From Chromobacterium violaceum ATCC 12472 (lineage in GTDB: Bacteria > Pseudomonadota > Gammaproteobacteria > Burkholderiales > Chromobacteriaceae): a DNA stretch of 64,000 nucleotides. The notes under the pieces are model-generated. The model saw only the letters and a program-made list of their open reading frames with translations. It was not told the DNA's origin and did not search any database. Where the stretch lies: the NCBI RefSeq assembly GCF_000007705.1, contig NC_005085.1, positions 4,687,081-4,751,080 of the forward strand, written 5' to 3'. Below, piece after piece: positions 54,531-61,567 of the stretch. The position numbers and the translations under genes are program-made. How positions within the stretch are numbered: the first letter of the stretch is position 1; each line of letters starts with the position of its first letter.

Positions 54531-55741
54531 GACGGCCTCCCGTCCTGGACCGAGACCGCGTCGCCCGGCTTCAGGCTGTACAAGAGCTTGGCCGGCCCGG
54601 TCACCACCCGTTCGCCGGCGCGCAATCCGGACAGTATCTGCTGCTGGGCGTCGTCCGACTCGCCGGTCCGGACCCGCCGCGATTCCAGCCGGCCATCCTT
54701 CACCACCAGCACCCTCGCCTCGCCGTCGCCGGCGTCGGCATCGCGGCGGGCCGAGGTTTCCGCCTCGGACAACACCGCCTGCAGCGGCACCGTCAGCGCC
54801 TTGCCGGCCCGCGTGGTGAAGATTTCCACCCGGCAGCTCATGCCCGGCCGCAGCAACCCGCGGCCGCTTCCGGACAGCGCCAGCCGCACCGGATAGCTGC
54901 GCGCCTGTCCGCCCGGCACGCCGGCGGGCGCGCCGGCCATGCGCTTCGGCGACAGCGGTATCTGCAGCACCGTCGCCGACAGCGGCGCGCCCGGATAAGC
55001 CACCAGCTGCACCTTGGCCGGCTGGCCGCTGCCGACGCCGCCGATGTCCGCCTCGTCGATATTGGCCTCGACCAGCATGGTGCCGGTATTGGCTATCGTC
55101 ATCAGGCTGGGCGTGACCATGCCCACCTGGCTGGCGATGGCCGTCTCGCCGGGCTTGATGTCGATCGAGGTGACCACGCCGCTCATCGGCGCGCGGATCA
55201 CTGTCTTGGCGGCGCGCTGCCTGGCCTGGGCCAGCACCGCCTCGCTCTGCCGCAGCTGCTCGCCGCCGTTCTTCAGGCCTACCCTGGCCTCGTCCACCGC
55301 GTAGCGGGCGTCCTCCAGCATCGCGTCCGCCACCATGCCGGCCCGGTGCAGGGCCTCCTTGCGGCGATAGGCGGACTGCTGGTTCGCCAACGTCAGCGCC
55401 TGCTGCCGCTGCTGCAGCGCCTGCTGCCTGACCGCGGCCGCCTGCTGCGTCACTTCGGCGGCATAGCCCTCGTCGTCCAGCCTCAGCACCGGCTGGCCGG
55501 CCCGCACATGGTCGCCCTCCCGCACCAGCACCGCGCTGACCTTACCGGTCACCTCGGACGACAGCTGGGCCTGATCCTGGTAGACCAGGCTGCAGGAAGC
55601 CAGCACCGACGAGCGGATTTCCCGCGTCGCGGCGACGGCGGCCGTCACCTGGTACACCGTCTCCTGCCTGAACGCGCGCGCCACGAAAGGCAGCGCCGCC
55701 ACCGCGACCAGCAGCGCGGGGCCCAACCACTTCCGCTTCAT
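54527..55741 (-). CDS. MacA-like periplasmic adaptor (HlyD/RND-type membrane fusion protein)
   Basis: A 404-residue adaptor with an N-terminal membrane anchor (GPALLVAVAALPFVARAF), a lipoyl half-motif (SEVTGKVSAVLVREGDHVRAGQPVLRLD), a helical hairpin (about residues 100-175, Ala/Gln-rich), the second lipoyl half (IRAPMSGVVTSIDIKPGETAIAS), a beta-barrel and a membrane-proximal domain. It should join the MacB-type pump to an outer-membrane channel, which is not encoded here. It starts 6 bp after the YIP1 gene and overlaps the ATPase gene by 4 bp. Confidence 0.92.
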   Translation of the reverse strand: MKRKWLGPALLVAVAALPFVARAFRQETVYQVTAAVAATREIRSSVLASCSLVYQDQAQLSSEVTGKVSAVLVREGDHVRAGQPVLRLDDEGYAAEVTQQAAAVRQQALQQRQQALTLANQQSAYRRKEALHRAGMVADAMLEDARYAVDEARVGLKNGGEQLRQSEAVLAQARQRAAKTVIRAPMSGVVTSIDIKPGETAIASQVGMVTPSLMTIANTGTMLVEANIDEADIGGVGSGQPAKVQLVAYPGAPLSATVLQIPLSPKRMAGAPAGVPGGQARSYPVRLALSGSGRGLLRPGMSCRVEIFTTRAGKALTVPLQAVLSEAETSARRDADAGDGEARVLVVKDGRLESRRVRTGESDDAQQQILSGLRAGERVVTGPAKLLYSLKPGDAVSVQDGRPS

Positions 55742-55747
55742 ATCCGC

Positions 55748-56467
55748 TCACCAGGCCTTGAAGGCGATCCAGACGCCGTAGAACAGCGCGGCCGGCGCCC
55801 AGGCCACCGCGGCGCTGACGGGCCAGCGGTCGCCGCTCCACGTCTTGTAGCCTATCGCCAGCAGGGCCAGCTTCCAGAACGAGCCCAGGTCCACGCTGTC
55901 CAGCACGCCGGCCCAGGCATGGCCGACATCCAGATGGAACAGCAGCTGGTTCAAGGACAGCGGATCGAGCTGGGACGGCTCCAGCCGGCCGGCGCTGGCG
56001 GCCAGGATTTGCACGGCGCCGGACAGCAGCGCCAGCAAGGCCGGCGTCGACGACCACACCACCAGCGCATACCATTGCCGCAGCCCGATGCCCAGGCCGC
56101 GCAGCTTGCCCACGCCGTGGAAATACAGCGCCAGCAGCAGATAGCTCAGCGGCAGCGTGATCAGCGCGCCGGCGATGCTGGAACCCAGCATCAGCGGGCG
56201 GGTCACCGCCTTCAGCGCCGCCTCGCGGTTGCCCGGCGTGGCCAGCTGGTCCAGCAGGCGCTCGCGCAGCCAGGCAAAGTCGACCCAGCCGTAGTACCAC
56301 AGATACAGCAGGGCGGTGCCGGCGACGATCAGCGACAACGGCAGCAGGCTGCGCGGCCGCGCCGCGATCTGCCTGAAGGCCTGGGCCGGGTTTTGCACGA
56401 TGCCGGCCAATAGCCGCCATTGCCCCGGCGCCGCCGCCGGGTCTGCGAGAACAGAAGTCTGATTCAT
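55748..56467 (-). CDS. YIP1 family membrane protein
   Basis: A 239-residue protein with five hydrophobic segments and the YIP1-type opening (GIVQNPAQAFRQIAARPRSLLPLSLIVAGTALLYL). In Gram-positive bacteriocin loci, four-gene immunity modules place an integral membrane protein before adaptor, ATPase and permease genes (for example as-48EFGH, recalled, not checked). The same arrangement here supports a role with the MacAB-like pump. I take ATG 56467 over an upstream Met at 56491, which would overlap the end of the exporter gene. Confidence 0.82.
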   Translation of the reverse strand: MNQTSVLADPAAAPGQWRLLAGIVQNPAQAFRQIAARPRSLLPLSLIVAGTALLYLWYYGWVDFAWLRERLLDQLATPGNREAALKAVTRPLMLGSSIAGALITLPLSYLLLALYFHGVGKLRGLGIGLRQWYALVVWSSTPALLALLSGAVQILAASAGRLEPSQLDPLSLNQLLFHLDVGHAWAGVLDSVDLGSFWKLALLAIGYKTWSGDRWPVSAAVAWAPAALFYGVWIAFKAW

Positions 56468-56481
56468 GATGAGCGTCCGTA

Positions 56482-58602
56482 TCAAAAACATTCAGTGAAA
56501 AGTTCCGCCGCGGCCGGCGCGCGGCCGCCCGGGGCCTCGTCGACCCGGCCGTCGGCCAGCACCAGCACGCGCTCCGCCGTGGCGATGGTCTCCGGCCTGT
56601 GCGCCACCATCACCCGCGTCAGCCTGAGCCGCGCCAGCACCTCGCCTATCGCCCGCTCGTTGCCGATGTCCAGATGGCTGGTCGCCTCGTCCAGCAGCAG
56701 GATGCTGGGCCGCTTGTACAATGCCCGCGCCAGCAGCAGGCGCTGGCGCTGTCCGCCGGACAGGCCGGCGCCCTGCTCGCCGACCAGGGTGTGGTAGCCC
56801 ATCGGCATCGCCAGGATGTCCTCGTGCATGCCCACCTGCCGCGCGCAGGCGGCGACGCGGGCGTAATCGACCGTCTCGTCGAAGAAGCTGATATTGCCCA
56901 GCAGGCTGCCCGACAGCAGCATGTCCTCCTGCAGCACCGTGCCGATCAAGGCGCGGTGCCGCCCCGGCCCCAGCCGCGCGATCGGCACGCCGTCCACCAG
57001 CACCTCGCCGCTCTGCGGCTGCAGCAGGCCCAGCAGGATCTTGGCCAGCGTGGTCTTGCCTCCGCCGCTGGGTCCGGTCAGCGCGACGCTCTGGCCCGGC
57101 GGGATGTCCAGGCTGACATCGCGCAGCACCCAGGGCTCGCCCTCGCCGTAGCGGAAGCTGACCCCGCGCAGCGACAAGCGCCCCTGCGCCGGCGCCGTCT
57201 GGGCCGCCTCGGCATCGTCCGCCTCCGGCGGCTCGCCCAACAGATCGGCCAAGCGGCCCGCGTGCAGGCCCAGCAGCCGGATGTCCACCCAGCTGTCCAG
57301 CAACTGGAACACCCGGCCGGAAAAGGTGCCGGCGTACAGGCTGGCCGCCATCAGCATGCCGATGCTGAGCCGGCGCTCCAGCACCTGCAGCGCGCCGACG
57401 TAGAGCAGCGCCAGCGCCTGCGCGCGCAGCAGCGTGACGTTGGCCAGCTTGCACAGCGCGCTCAGGCGCTGGGCGCGCTGCTCGCTGCCTATCTGCGCCC
57501 GCTTCAGCCGGCTCCAGTCGGCCAGCCGCGCCGCCTCCCGGCCGAACAGCTTCACCGCCGAAATCGCGCGGACGGTCTCCAGAAAATGGCCGTGCTCCTT
57601 GGCGCCGGCATACAGCCGGTGCAGCGCCGCGTCCTGCAGCCGCGGATAGGACAACAGCCTCAGGCCGGCATACAGCGCGGCCGACGCGGCCGCGACCGCG
57701 CAAAAGGCCGGGCTGTACCAGGCCAACATCGCCATCGCCAGCAGCGCCATCATGCCGTCTATCACGCTTTCCACCAGCAGCGAGGCCAGCGCCGCCTCCA
57801 GCGCGGTGGCGCTGCCGAACCGCGAGGCCAGGTCCCCCAGCGGCCGGGTCTCGAAGAAGGACGCGCGCAGGCGGATCAGATGAGCGTGCAGCTTGTGCGT
57901 CCAGCGATAACCGAGCTCGGCGCTCCAGCGGATCAGCAGGCCGCTGCGGGCCCAGTGGATCAGCGCCTGCGTCGCGATGACGCCGGCGAAACCGCAGGCC
58001 AGCAGCGTCAGCACGCCGGGATCAACACCGTCCTGCAGCTCGTCGACGAGGTATTGGTTGAACAGCGGCGCCACCAGCGCGAAGATCTCCAGCGCGATCG
58101 CCAGGATGCCGAGCTGGACGATGGCGCGGCGAAAGACCGGCGCCTGTCCCAAGAGCTCGCGCCAGGACGCCCGCGGCGGATGGCCGCCGGCCTCGAAATC
58201 GGCGGCCGCCGCCAGCTCCAGCGCGATGCCGGTAAAATGCGGCGACGCCGCCTCCAGGCTCAAGCGGCGCTGCCCCAGCGCCGGGTCCAGCACCGTCAGC
58301 GTCACACGGCCGCGCCAGTCGCGCCGGACCGCATGCAAGACCACGAAGTGGTTCAGATCCCAATGCAGGATGGCCGGCAGCGCCAGGTCCGGCAGATCCT
58401 CCAGCTCCAGCCTGACCGGCCGCGCGCGCAGCCTCAGCTCGGCCGCATGCCGCGCCAGCTGGGCCAGAGTGGCGCCCTTGACGCTGACGCGGAAGCGTTG
58501 CCTCAGTTCGGCCAGGCTCAGGTGGCGCCCCAGCCGGGCGCTGACCATGGCCAGGCAGGCCAGGCCGCACTCTCCGGCCTCCGCCTGCAGCATGACCTTC
58601 AC
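56482..58602 (-). CDS. Peptidase C39-containing ABC exporter (bacteriocin processing and secretion)
   Basis: This 706-residue protein combines a cytoplasmic C39 cysteine peptidase (about residues 1-130), a six-helix exporter domain (about 150-440) and an ATPase domain (about 470-706). The peptidase has the catalytic Cys in QAEAGECGLACLAM, the His in HFVVLHAV and the Asp in LDPALGQ. The ATPase has Walker A GPSGGGKTT, signature LSGGQRQR, Walker B ILLLDEATSH and VMVAHRP. Such exporters cut double-glycine-type leaders and secrete the mature peptide. The start is GTG 58602, overlapping the upstream gene as GTGA. The precursor gene lies 385 bp upstream. Confidence 0.94.
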   Translation of the reverse strand: MKVMLQAEAGECGLACLAMVSARLGRHLSLAELRQRFRVSVKGATLAQLARHAAELRLRARPVRLELEDLPDLALPAILHWDLNHFVVLHAVRRDWRGRVTLTVLDPALGQRRLSLEAASPHFTGIALELAAAADFEAGGHPPRASWRELLGQAPVFRRAIVQLGILAIALEIFALVAPLFNQYLVDELQDGVDPGVLTLLACGFAGVIATQALIHWARSGLLIRWSAELGYRWTHKLHAHLIRLRASFFETRPLGDLASRFGSATALEAALASLLVESVIDGMMALLAMAMLAWYSPAFCAVAAASAALYAGLRLLSYPRLQDAALHRLYAGAKEHGHFLETVRAISAVKLFGREAARLADWSRLKRAQIGSEQRAQRLSALCKLANVTLLRAQALALLYVGALQVLERRLSIGMLMAASLYAGTFSGRVFQLLDSWVDIRLLGLHAGRLADLLGEPPEADDAEAAQTAPAQGRLSLRGVSFRYGEGEPWVLRDVSLDIPPGQSVALTGPSGGGKTTLAKILLGLLQPQSGEVLVDGVPIARLGPGRHRALIGTVLQEDMLLSGSLLGNISFFDETVDYARVAACARQVGMHEDILAMPMGYHTLVGEQGAGLSGGQRQRLLLARALYKRPSILLLDEATSHLDIGNERAIGEVLARLRLTRVMVAHRPETIATAERVLVLADGRVDEAPGGRAPAAAELFTECF

Positions 58603-58904
58603 GCCGCGTCCCGCTTGCGAAAGCGCCACAACCTGCGCGGCAGCAGCAGGTTCAGATAGGCCAGGTCGGCCAGCTTCAGCCACAGCAGCACCGCCGGCAC
58701 CTGCAACAGCCATCTCTCGGCCTCGCCCGGCGACCACTGCAAGCGGTCCAGCAACAGCCCCAGCAGGACGACGCCGGCCATCGCGCCGGCCACCCTCAAC
58801 GCCATGCCCAGGCCGTCGCGGCGGCGCAGCGCGCGGGCGAGGCTGGCCCGCTCCTGTTCGGACTCGACCTTGGCGGCCAGCAATTGTTGTACAGACCAGT
58901 ACAT
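58599..58904 (-). CDS. Small two-helix membrane protein, possible immunity protein
   Basis: A 101-residue protein with an amphipathic charged start (VQQLLAAKVESEQERASLARALRRRD) and two membrane segments (GMALRVAGAMAGVVLLGLLL and WLLQVPAVLLWLKLADLAYLNLLL), ending in a basic tail (RRLWRFRKRDAA). I use ATG 58904 because GGAGG lies six bases before it; ATG 58910 would abut the ribosome site. No known family is recognised. Its size, topology and position between the precursor and the exporter are those of bacteriocin immunity proteins. This is inference from context only. Confidence 0.72.
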   Translation of the reverse strand: MYWSVQQLLAAKVESEQERASLARALRRRDGLGMALRVAGAMAGVVLLGLLLDRLQWSPGEAERWLLQVPAVLLWLKLADLAYLNLLLPRRLWRFRKRDAA

Positions 58905-58943
58905 GGACATCCTCCGTTGGCATTTCCGATACGGCCGCGCGGC

Positions 58944-58965
58944 CGCTCCGGCGCCGGCCGGAGCG
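58944..58965. repeat. Strong hairpin between the precursor gene and downstream operon genes
   Basis: CGCTCCGGC (58944-58952), loop GCCG, GCCGGAGCG (58957-58965) form a perfect 9-bp GC stem in the 82-bp gap after the precursor gene. There is no U-run. In other bacteriocin operons a hairpin at this position limits read-through or protects the precursor mRNA, giving more peptide than exporter. Confidence 0.6.
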
Positions 58966-58986
58966 AGCCGCGCTAGCCGGCGCGCA

Positions 58987-59193
58987 TCAGTCCAGATAGC
59001 TGCACAGGCGACGGCCCACCCAGCCGCCGACGCCGGCGCCGGCCGTGGCGCCCAGCACTGCGCCGGCGGGGCCGCCGGCCGCGCCCAGCACGCCGCCCAG
59101 GCCGCCGTAGAAACCGCTGACCAGGTCTTGGCAGCCGGCGCCGGCGCCGGAGATGTCTTCCAGTTGCTGCATCGAAACTTCACGGATTGCCAT
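58987..59193 (-). CDS. Bacteriocin-like precursor peptide with GA-type double-glycine leader
   Basis: A 68-residue peptide. The first 17 residues (MAIREVSMQQLEDISGA) fit the double-glycine leader pattern: V/L at -12, S at -11, Q-L at -8/-7, I at -4, G-A at -2/-1. Cleavage after residue 17 leaves a 51-residue, strongly Gly/Ala-rich hydrophobic peptide with repeated GxxxG steps and one Cys near each end (mature positions 4 and 47), so a disulfide is possible. A good ribosome site (AAGGAAG) precedes the ATG. The C39 exporter gene lies downstream. It resembles class II bacteriocins or microcins, but no specific family is recognised. Confidence 0.8.
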   Translation of the reverse strand: MAIREVSMQQLEDISGAGAGCQDLVSGFYGGLGGVLGAAGGPAGAVLGATAGAGVGGWVGRRLCSYLD

Positions 59194-59283
59194 GCTCTAC
59201 TTCCTTCAGTTGAATCAGCCTTGTCTGCGGAAGGCCGTTACCGCCCGGCCGGATGGCCGAAATCCTGCTGCGATCGGTCAGGC

Positions 59284-59814
59284 TCAGCCCGGGAAGGCGG
59301 GGCCGGTCTCCGGCACGCCGCTGACCCAGCCGCCGGCCCCGGCGCCGAAGCCGCCCGGCGGCAGGCGCACCCGTATCCGGTAGTCTGCCCCGCCGTCCTG
59401 CCAGCGCCGCAAGCAGACCCCTGCCTGCCGCGGATCAGGCCGGCCTTGTCTGACGTCGACGACCACGCCGACAAGCGGCGGCGAAGGCGGGGACATGCCC
59501 TGGTGGTAACGCGTGCGCACCGCCCGGCCCGGCGCCACCCCCGCCGCAGATTTGCCATTGGCATAAAAAGTGACAAAAAATGGCTCGCCCACCCCGTTAT
59601 CGCCGTCCCGCTGCCCGCACAAGCGGTACTGCCTCGCCTGGTCCAGCATCGCCAGGCCCGCCACCAGCAGCGCCGTCACCAGCGAGGCCGCCAGGCATAC
59701 TCGCCACTTGGGCTCGAAAGGCTCCGGCTCCGGTTCCGCGGCCGTCTTTCGCTCGAAAACCTCGCGCCGGAACAAGCCGCGCGCGCCGGCAGGAAAAATG
59801 TCGTCTGGCTCCAT
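59284..59814 (-). CDS. Miniature HlyD-like membrane protein, first gene of the peptide operon
   Basis: A 176-residue protein with a cytoplasmic start (GLFRREVFERKTAAEPEPEP), one membrane helix (WRVCLAASLVTALLVAGLAML, residues about 37-57) and a periplasmic part. The LFRxE start plus helix is how CvaA/HlyD-type adaptors of C39 exporters begin. The segment VAPGRAVRTRYH, and later DYRIRVRLPPG, resemble the beta-barrel part of those adaptors. The long coiled coil and lipoyl domain, about 200 residues, are absent. It could be a shortened adaptor or a relic that keeps its frame. The C terminus is Gly/Pro-rich. It starts 136 bp downstream of a strong promoter. Confidence 0.68.
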   Translation of the reverse strand: MEPDDIFPAGARGLFRREVFERKTAAEPEPEPFEPKWRVCLAASLVTALLVAGLAMLDQARQYRLCGQRDGDNGVGEPFFVTFYANGKSAAGVAPGRAVRTRYHQGMSPPSPPLVGVVVDVRQGRPDPRQAGVCLRRWQDGGADYRIRVRLPPGGFGAGAGGWVSGVPETGPAFPG

Positions 59815-59842
59815 CGCGTTCAGATAAAAATATTTCCCGGAA

Positions 59843-59887
59843 TTGATATCGTTCTGAAACGTAGTAAAAAATATCGATAGATATCAA
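59843..59887. promoter_or_regulatory. Inverted repeat TTGATATC / GATATCAA in the leader of the peptide operon
   Basis: TTGATATC (59843-59850) and its exact complement-reverse GATATCAA (59880-59887) are separated by 29 bp, downstream of the operon promoter. They share the ATATCA word with the pair upstream of the promoter (59983-60010), which suggests one regulator binding on both sides. Confidence 0.42.
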
Positions 59888-59949
59888 TTAATTAATTATT
59901 AAAATTGACTTTCACTTGCATTTTTATACCTACGTCATTTACTGAAATC

Positions 59950-59978
59950 ATAGTATTTAGCCGGGCTTTTTATGTCAA
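59950..59978 (-). promoter_or_regulatory. sigma70 promoter of the bacteriocin-like operon
   Basis: On the minus strand TTGACA (59978-59973) and TACTAT (59955-59950) are separated by exactly 17 bp. It lies in an AT-rich island of about 230 bp within GC-rich DNA and points towards the operon. The leader would be about 130 nt long. Confidence 0.8.
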
Positions 59979-59982
59979 CAGG

Positions 59983-60010
59983 AAATATCAAAATAAGTAA
60001 TATGATATTT
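59983..60010. promoter_or_regulatory. Inverted repeat just upstream of the operon promoter
   Basis: AAATATCA (59983-59990) and TGATATTT (60003-60010), 8-bp arms with a 12-bp spacer, placed 4 bp upstream of the -35 box. The position suits an activator or repressor site. Confidence 0.45.
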
Positions 60011-60043
60011 TTAGATATATAAATCACAAGGACAGCCGGAATG

Positions 60044-60069
60044 AAAAAAGCCCCGGCTGGCGGGGCTTT
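60044..60069 (-). terminator. Rho-independent terminator after mnmE
   Basis: On the minus strand AAAGCCCCG, loop CCAGC, CGGGGCTTT with six U residues (A-run at 60044-60049). It closes the rpmH-mnmE operon. Confidence 0.93.
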
Positions 60070-60108
60070 GCGTACGGACGTCCGCAGGGACGCGGCGCGA
60101 TTCGGGGT

Positions 60109-61461
60109 CTACTTGCCGATGCAGAAGCGCGAGAAGATCACGCCCAGCAGGTCGTCGGCGCTGAACTCGCCGGTGATCTCGGACAGCGCGTTCTGCGCCA
60201 TCCGCAATTCCTCAGCGAAGATTTCCACCTGCTCCCAGTCGGCTTCGGCCAGTTCCAGGTGGTCGGCGGCGCGGGCGATGGCGTCCAGGTGGCGCTGGCG
60301 GGCCAGGAACACACCCTCGTCGGCGCCGCTGTAGCCTATCATCTCCAGCAGCTTGGCCTTGAGGATGTCCACGCCGTCGTGGGTGCGGGCGGACAGGCGC
60401 ACCAGCGGGTGGCCGTCCTGCTCGGCCAGACCGGCGGCCTCGCCGGACAGGTCCACTTTGTTGAAGACCTGCACCCTGGGCAGCGCCGGCGGCAGCCGCT
60501 CCAGGATGGACTGCACCTCGGCGGTCAGGCCTTCGCGGCTGTCCACCAGCAGCAAGGCGAGGTCGGCGCGCTCCACCGCCTGCCAGGTACGCTCGATGCC
60601 TATCTTCTCCACCACGTCGTCGGTGTCGCGCAGGCCGGCGGTATCGATGATGTGCACCGGCACGCCGTCGATGACGATCTCCTCGCGCACCGTGTCGCGG
60701 GTAGTGCCGGCGATATCGGTGACGATGGCGATGTCGTCGCCGGCCAGCGCGTTCATCAGGCTGGACTTGCCGACATTGGGCTGGCCCACCAGCACCACGT
60801 GCATGCCCTCGCGCAGGATGGCACCCTGCTTGGCGGTGGCCTGCACCCCCACCAGCTGCGCGCGCAGCCGGCGCAGGCGGCCGATCGCATCGGCCTGCTT
60901 CAGGAAATCTATCTCTTCTTCCGGGAAGTCCAGCGTCGCCTCCACCAGCATGCGCAGGTTGATCAGCTCGTCTACCAGGCCGTGCACCTCGCGCGAGAAC
61001 GCGCCCTTCAGCGATTTCAGCGCGCTCCTGGCCGCCGTTTCGCTGCTGGCGTCGATCAGGTCGGCCACGCTCTCGGCCTGGGCCAGGTCCAGCTTGTCGT
61101 TCAAGAACGCCCGCTTGGTGAATTCGCCCGGCTCGGCCAGCCGCGCGCCCAGCTCCACGCAGCGCGCCAGCAGCATCTTCAGCACCACCGGCCCGCCGTG
61201 GCCCTGCAGCTCGATCACGTCCTCGCCGGTGAAGCTGTTGGGACCGGGGAAGAACAGCAGCAGGCCGTTGTCCAGCGCCTGGCCGTGGGCGTCGAAAAAG
61301 TCGGTGTACGTTGCGTAGCGCGGCTTGGGCGTCTTGCCGCCGGAAATAGCCTGCGCGAACGGCAGCAGGTCCTTGCCGGACACGCGGATCACGCCGACGC
61401 CGCCGCGTCCCGGAGCGGTGGCGACGGCGCAGATGGTGGCGGGGGTGTAGCTGAGGTTCAT
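60109..61461 (-). CDS. mnmE: MnmE (TrmE), tRNA modification GTPase
   Basis: MnmE with MnmG installs the (carboxymethyl)aminomethyl group at wobble U34 of several tRNAs. The 450-residue protein has the N-terminal tetrahydrofolate-binding domain ([21 protein letters not shown]), a helical domain and an inserted G domain with [22 protein letters not shown] and NKVD. It ends with the catalytic C-terminal CIGK. I use ATG 61461, six bases after AAGGA; ATG 61467 overlaps that site. It is last in rpmH-rnpA-yidD-yidC-mnmE. Confidence 0.97.
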   Translation of the reverse strand: MNLSYTPATICAVATAPGRGGVGVIRVSGKDLLPFAQAISGGKTPKPRYATYTDFFDAHGQALDNGLLLFFPGPNSFTGEDVIELQGHGGPVVLKMLLARCVELGARLAEPGEFTKRAFLNDKLDLAQAESVADLIDASSETAARSALKSLKGAFSREVHGLVDELINLRMLVEATLDFPEEEIDFLKQADAIGRLRRLRAQLVGVQATAKQGAILREGMHVVLVGQPNVGKSSLMNALAGDDIAIVTDIAGTTRDTVREEIVIDGVPVHIIDTAGLRDTDDVVEKIGIERTWQAVERADLALLLVDSREGLTAEVQSILERLPPALPRVQVFNKVDLSGEAAGLAEQDGHPLVRLSARTHDGVDILKAKLLEMIGYSGADEGVFLARQRHLDAIARAADHLELAEADWEQVEIFAEELRMAQNALSEITGEFSADDLLGVIFSRFCIGK

Positions 61462-61518
61462 CGGCATTCCTTGGGCAGCCGGCGGCCGGCTGCGGCTATC
61501 ATCACTCAATTATCCAGC

Positions 61519-61543
61519 AAAAAACCCGGCCAGTGGCCGGGTT
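61519..61543 (-). terminator. Terminator between yidC and mnmE
   Basis: On the minus strand AACCCGGCCA and TGGCCGGGTT form a perfect stem followed by a U-run (A-run at 61519-61524). It lies 24 bp after the yidC stop and would reduce read-through into mnmE. Confidence 0.9.
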
Positions 61544-61567
61544 CCATCAGCAATTCGGACGGGGCGC

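Noticed and set aside
59815..59945. A second small peptide gene upstream of the mini-adaptor
   Set aside because: The only minus-strand frames in the leader are under 20 codons, lack ribosome sites, and the longest begins within the -10 box.
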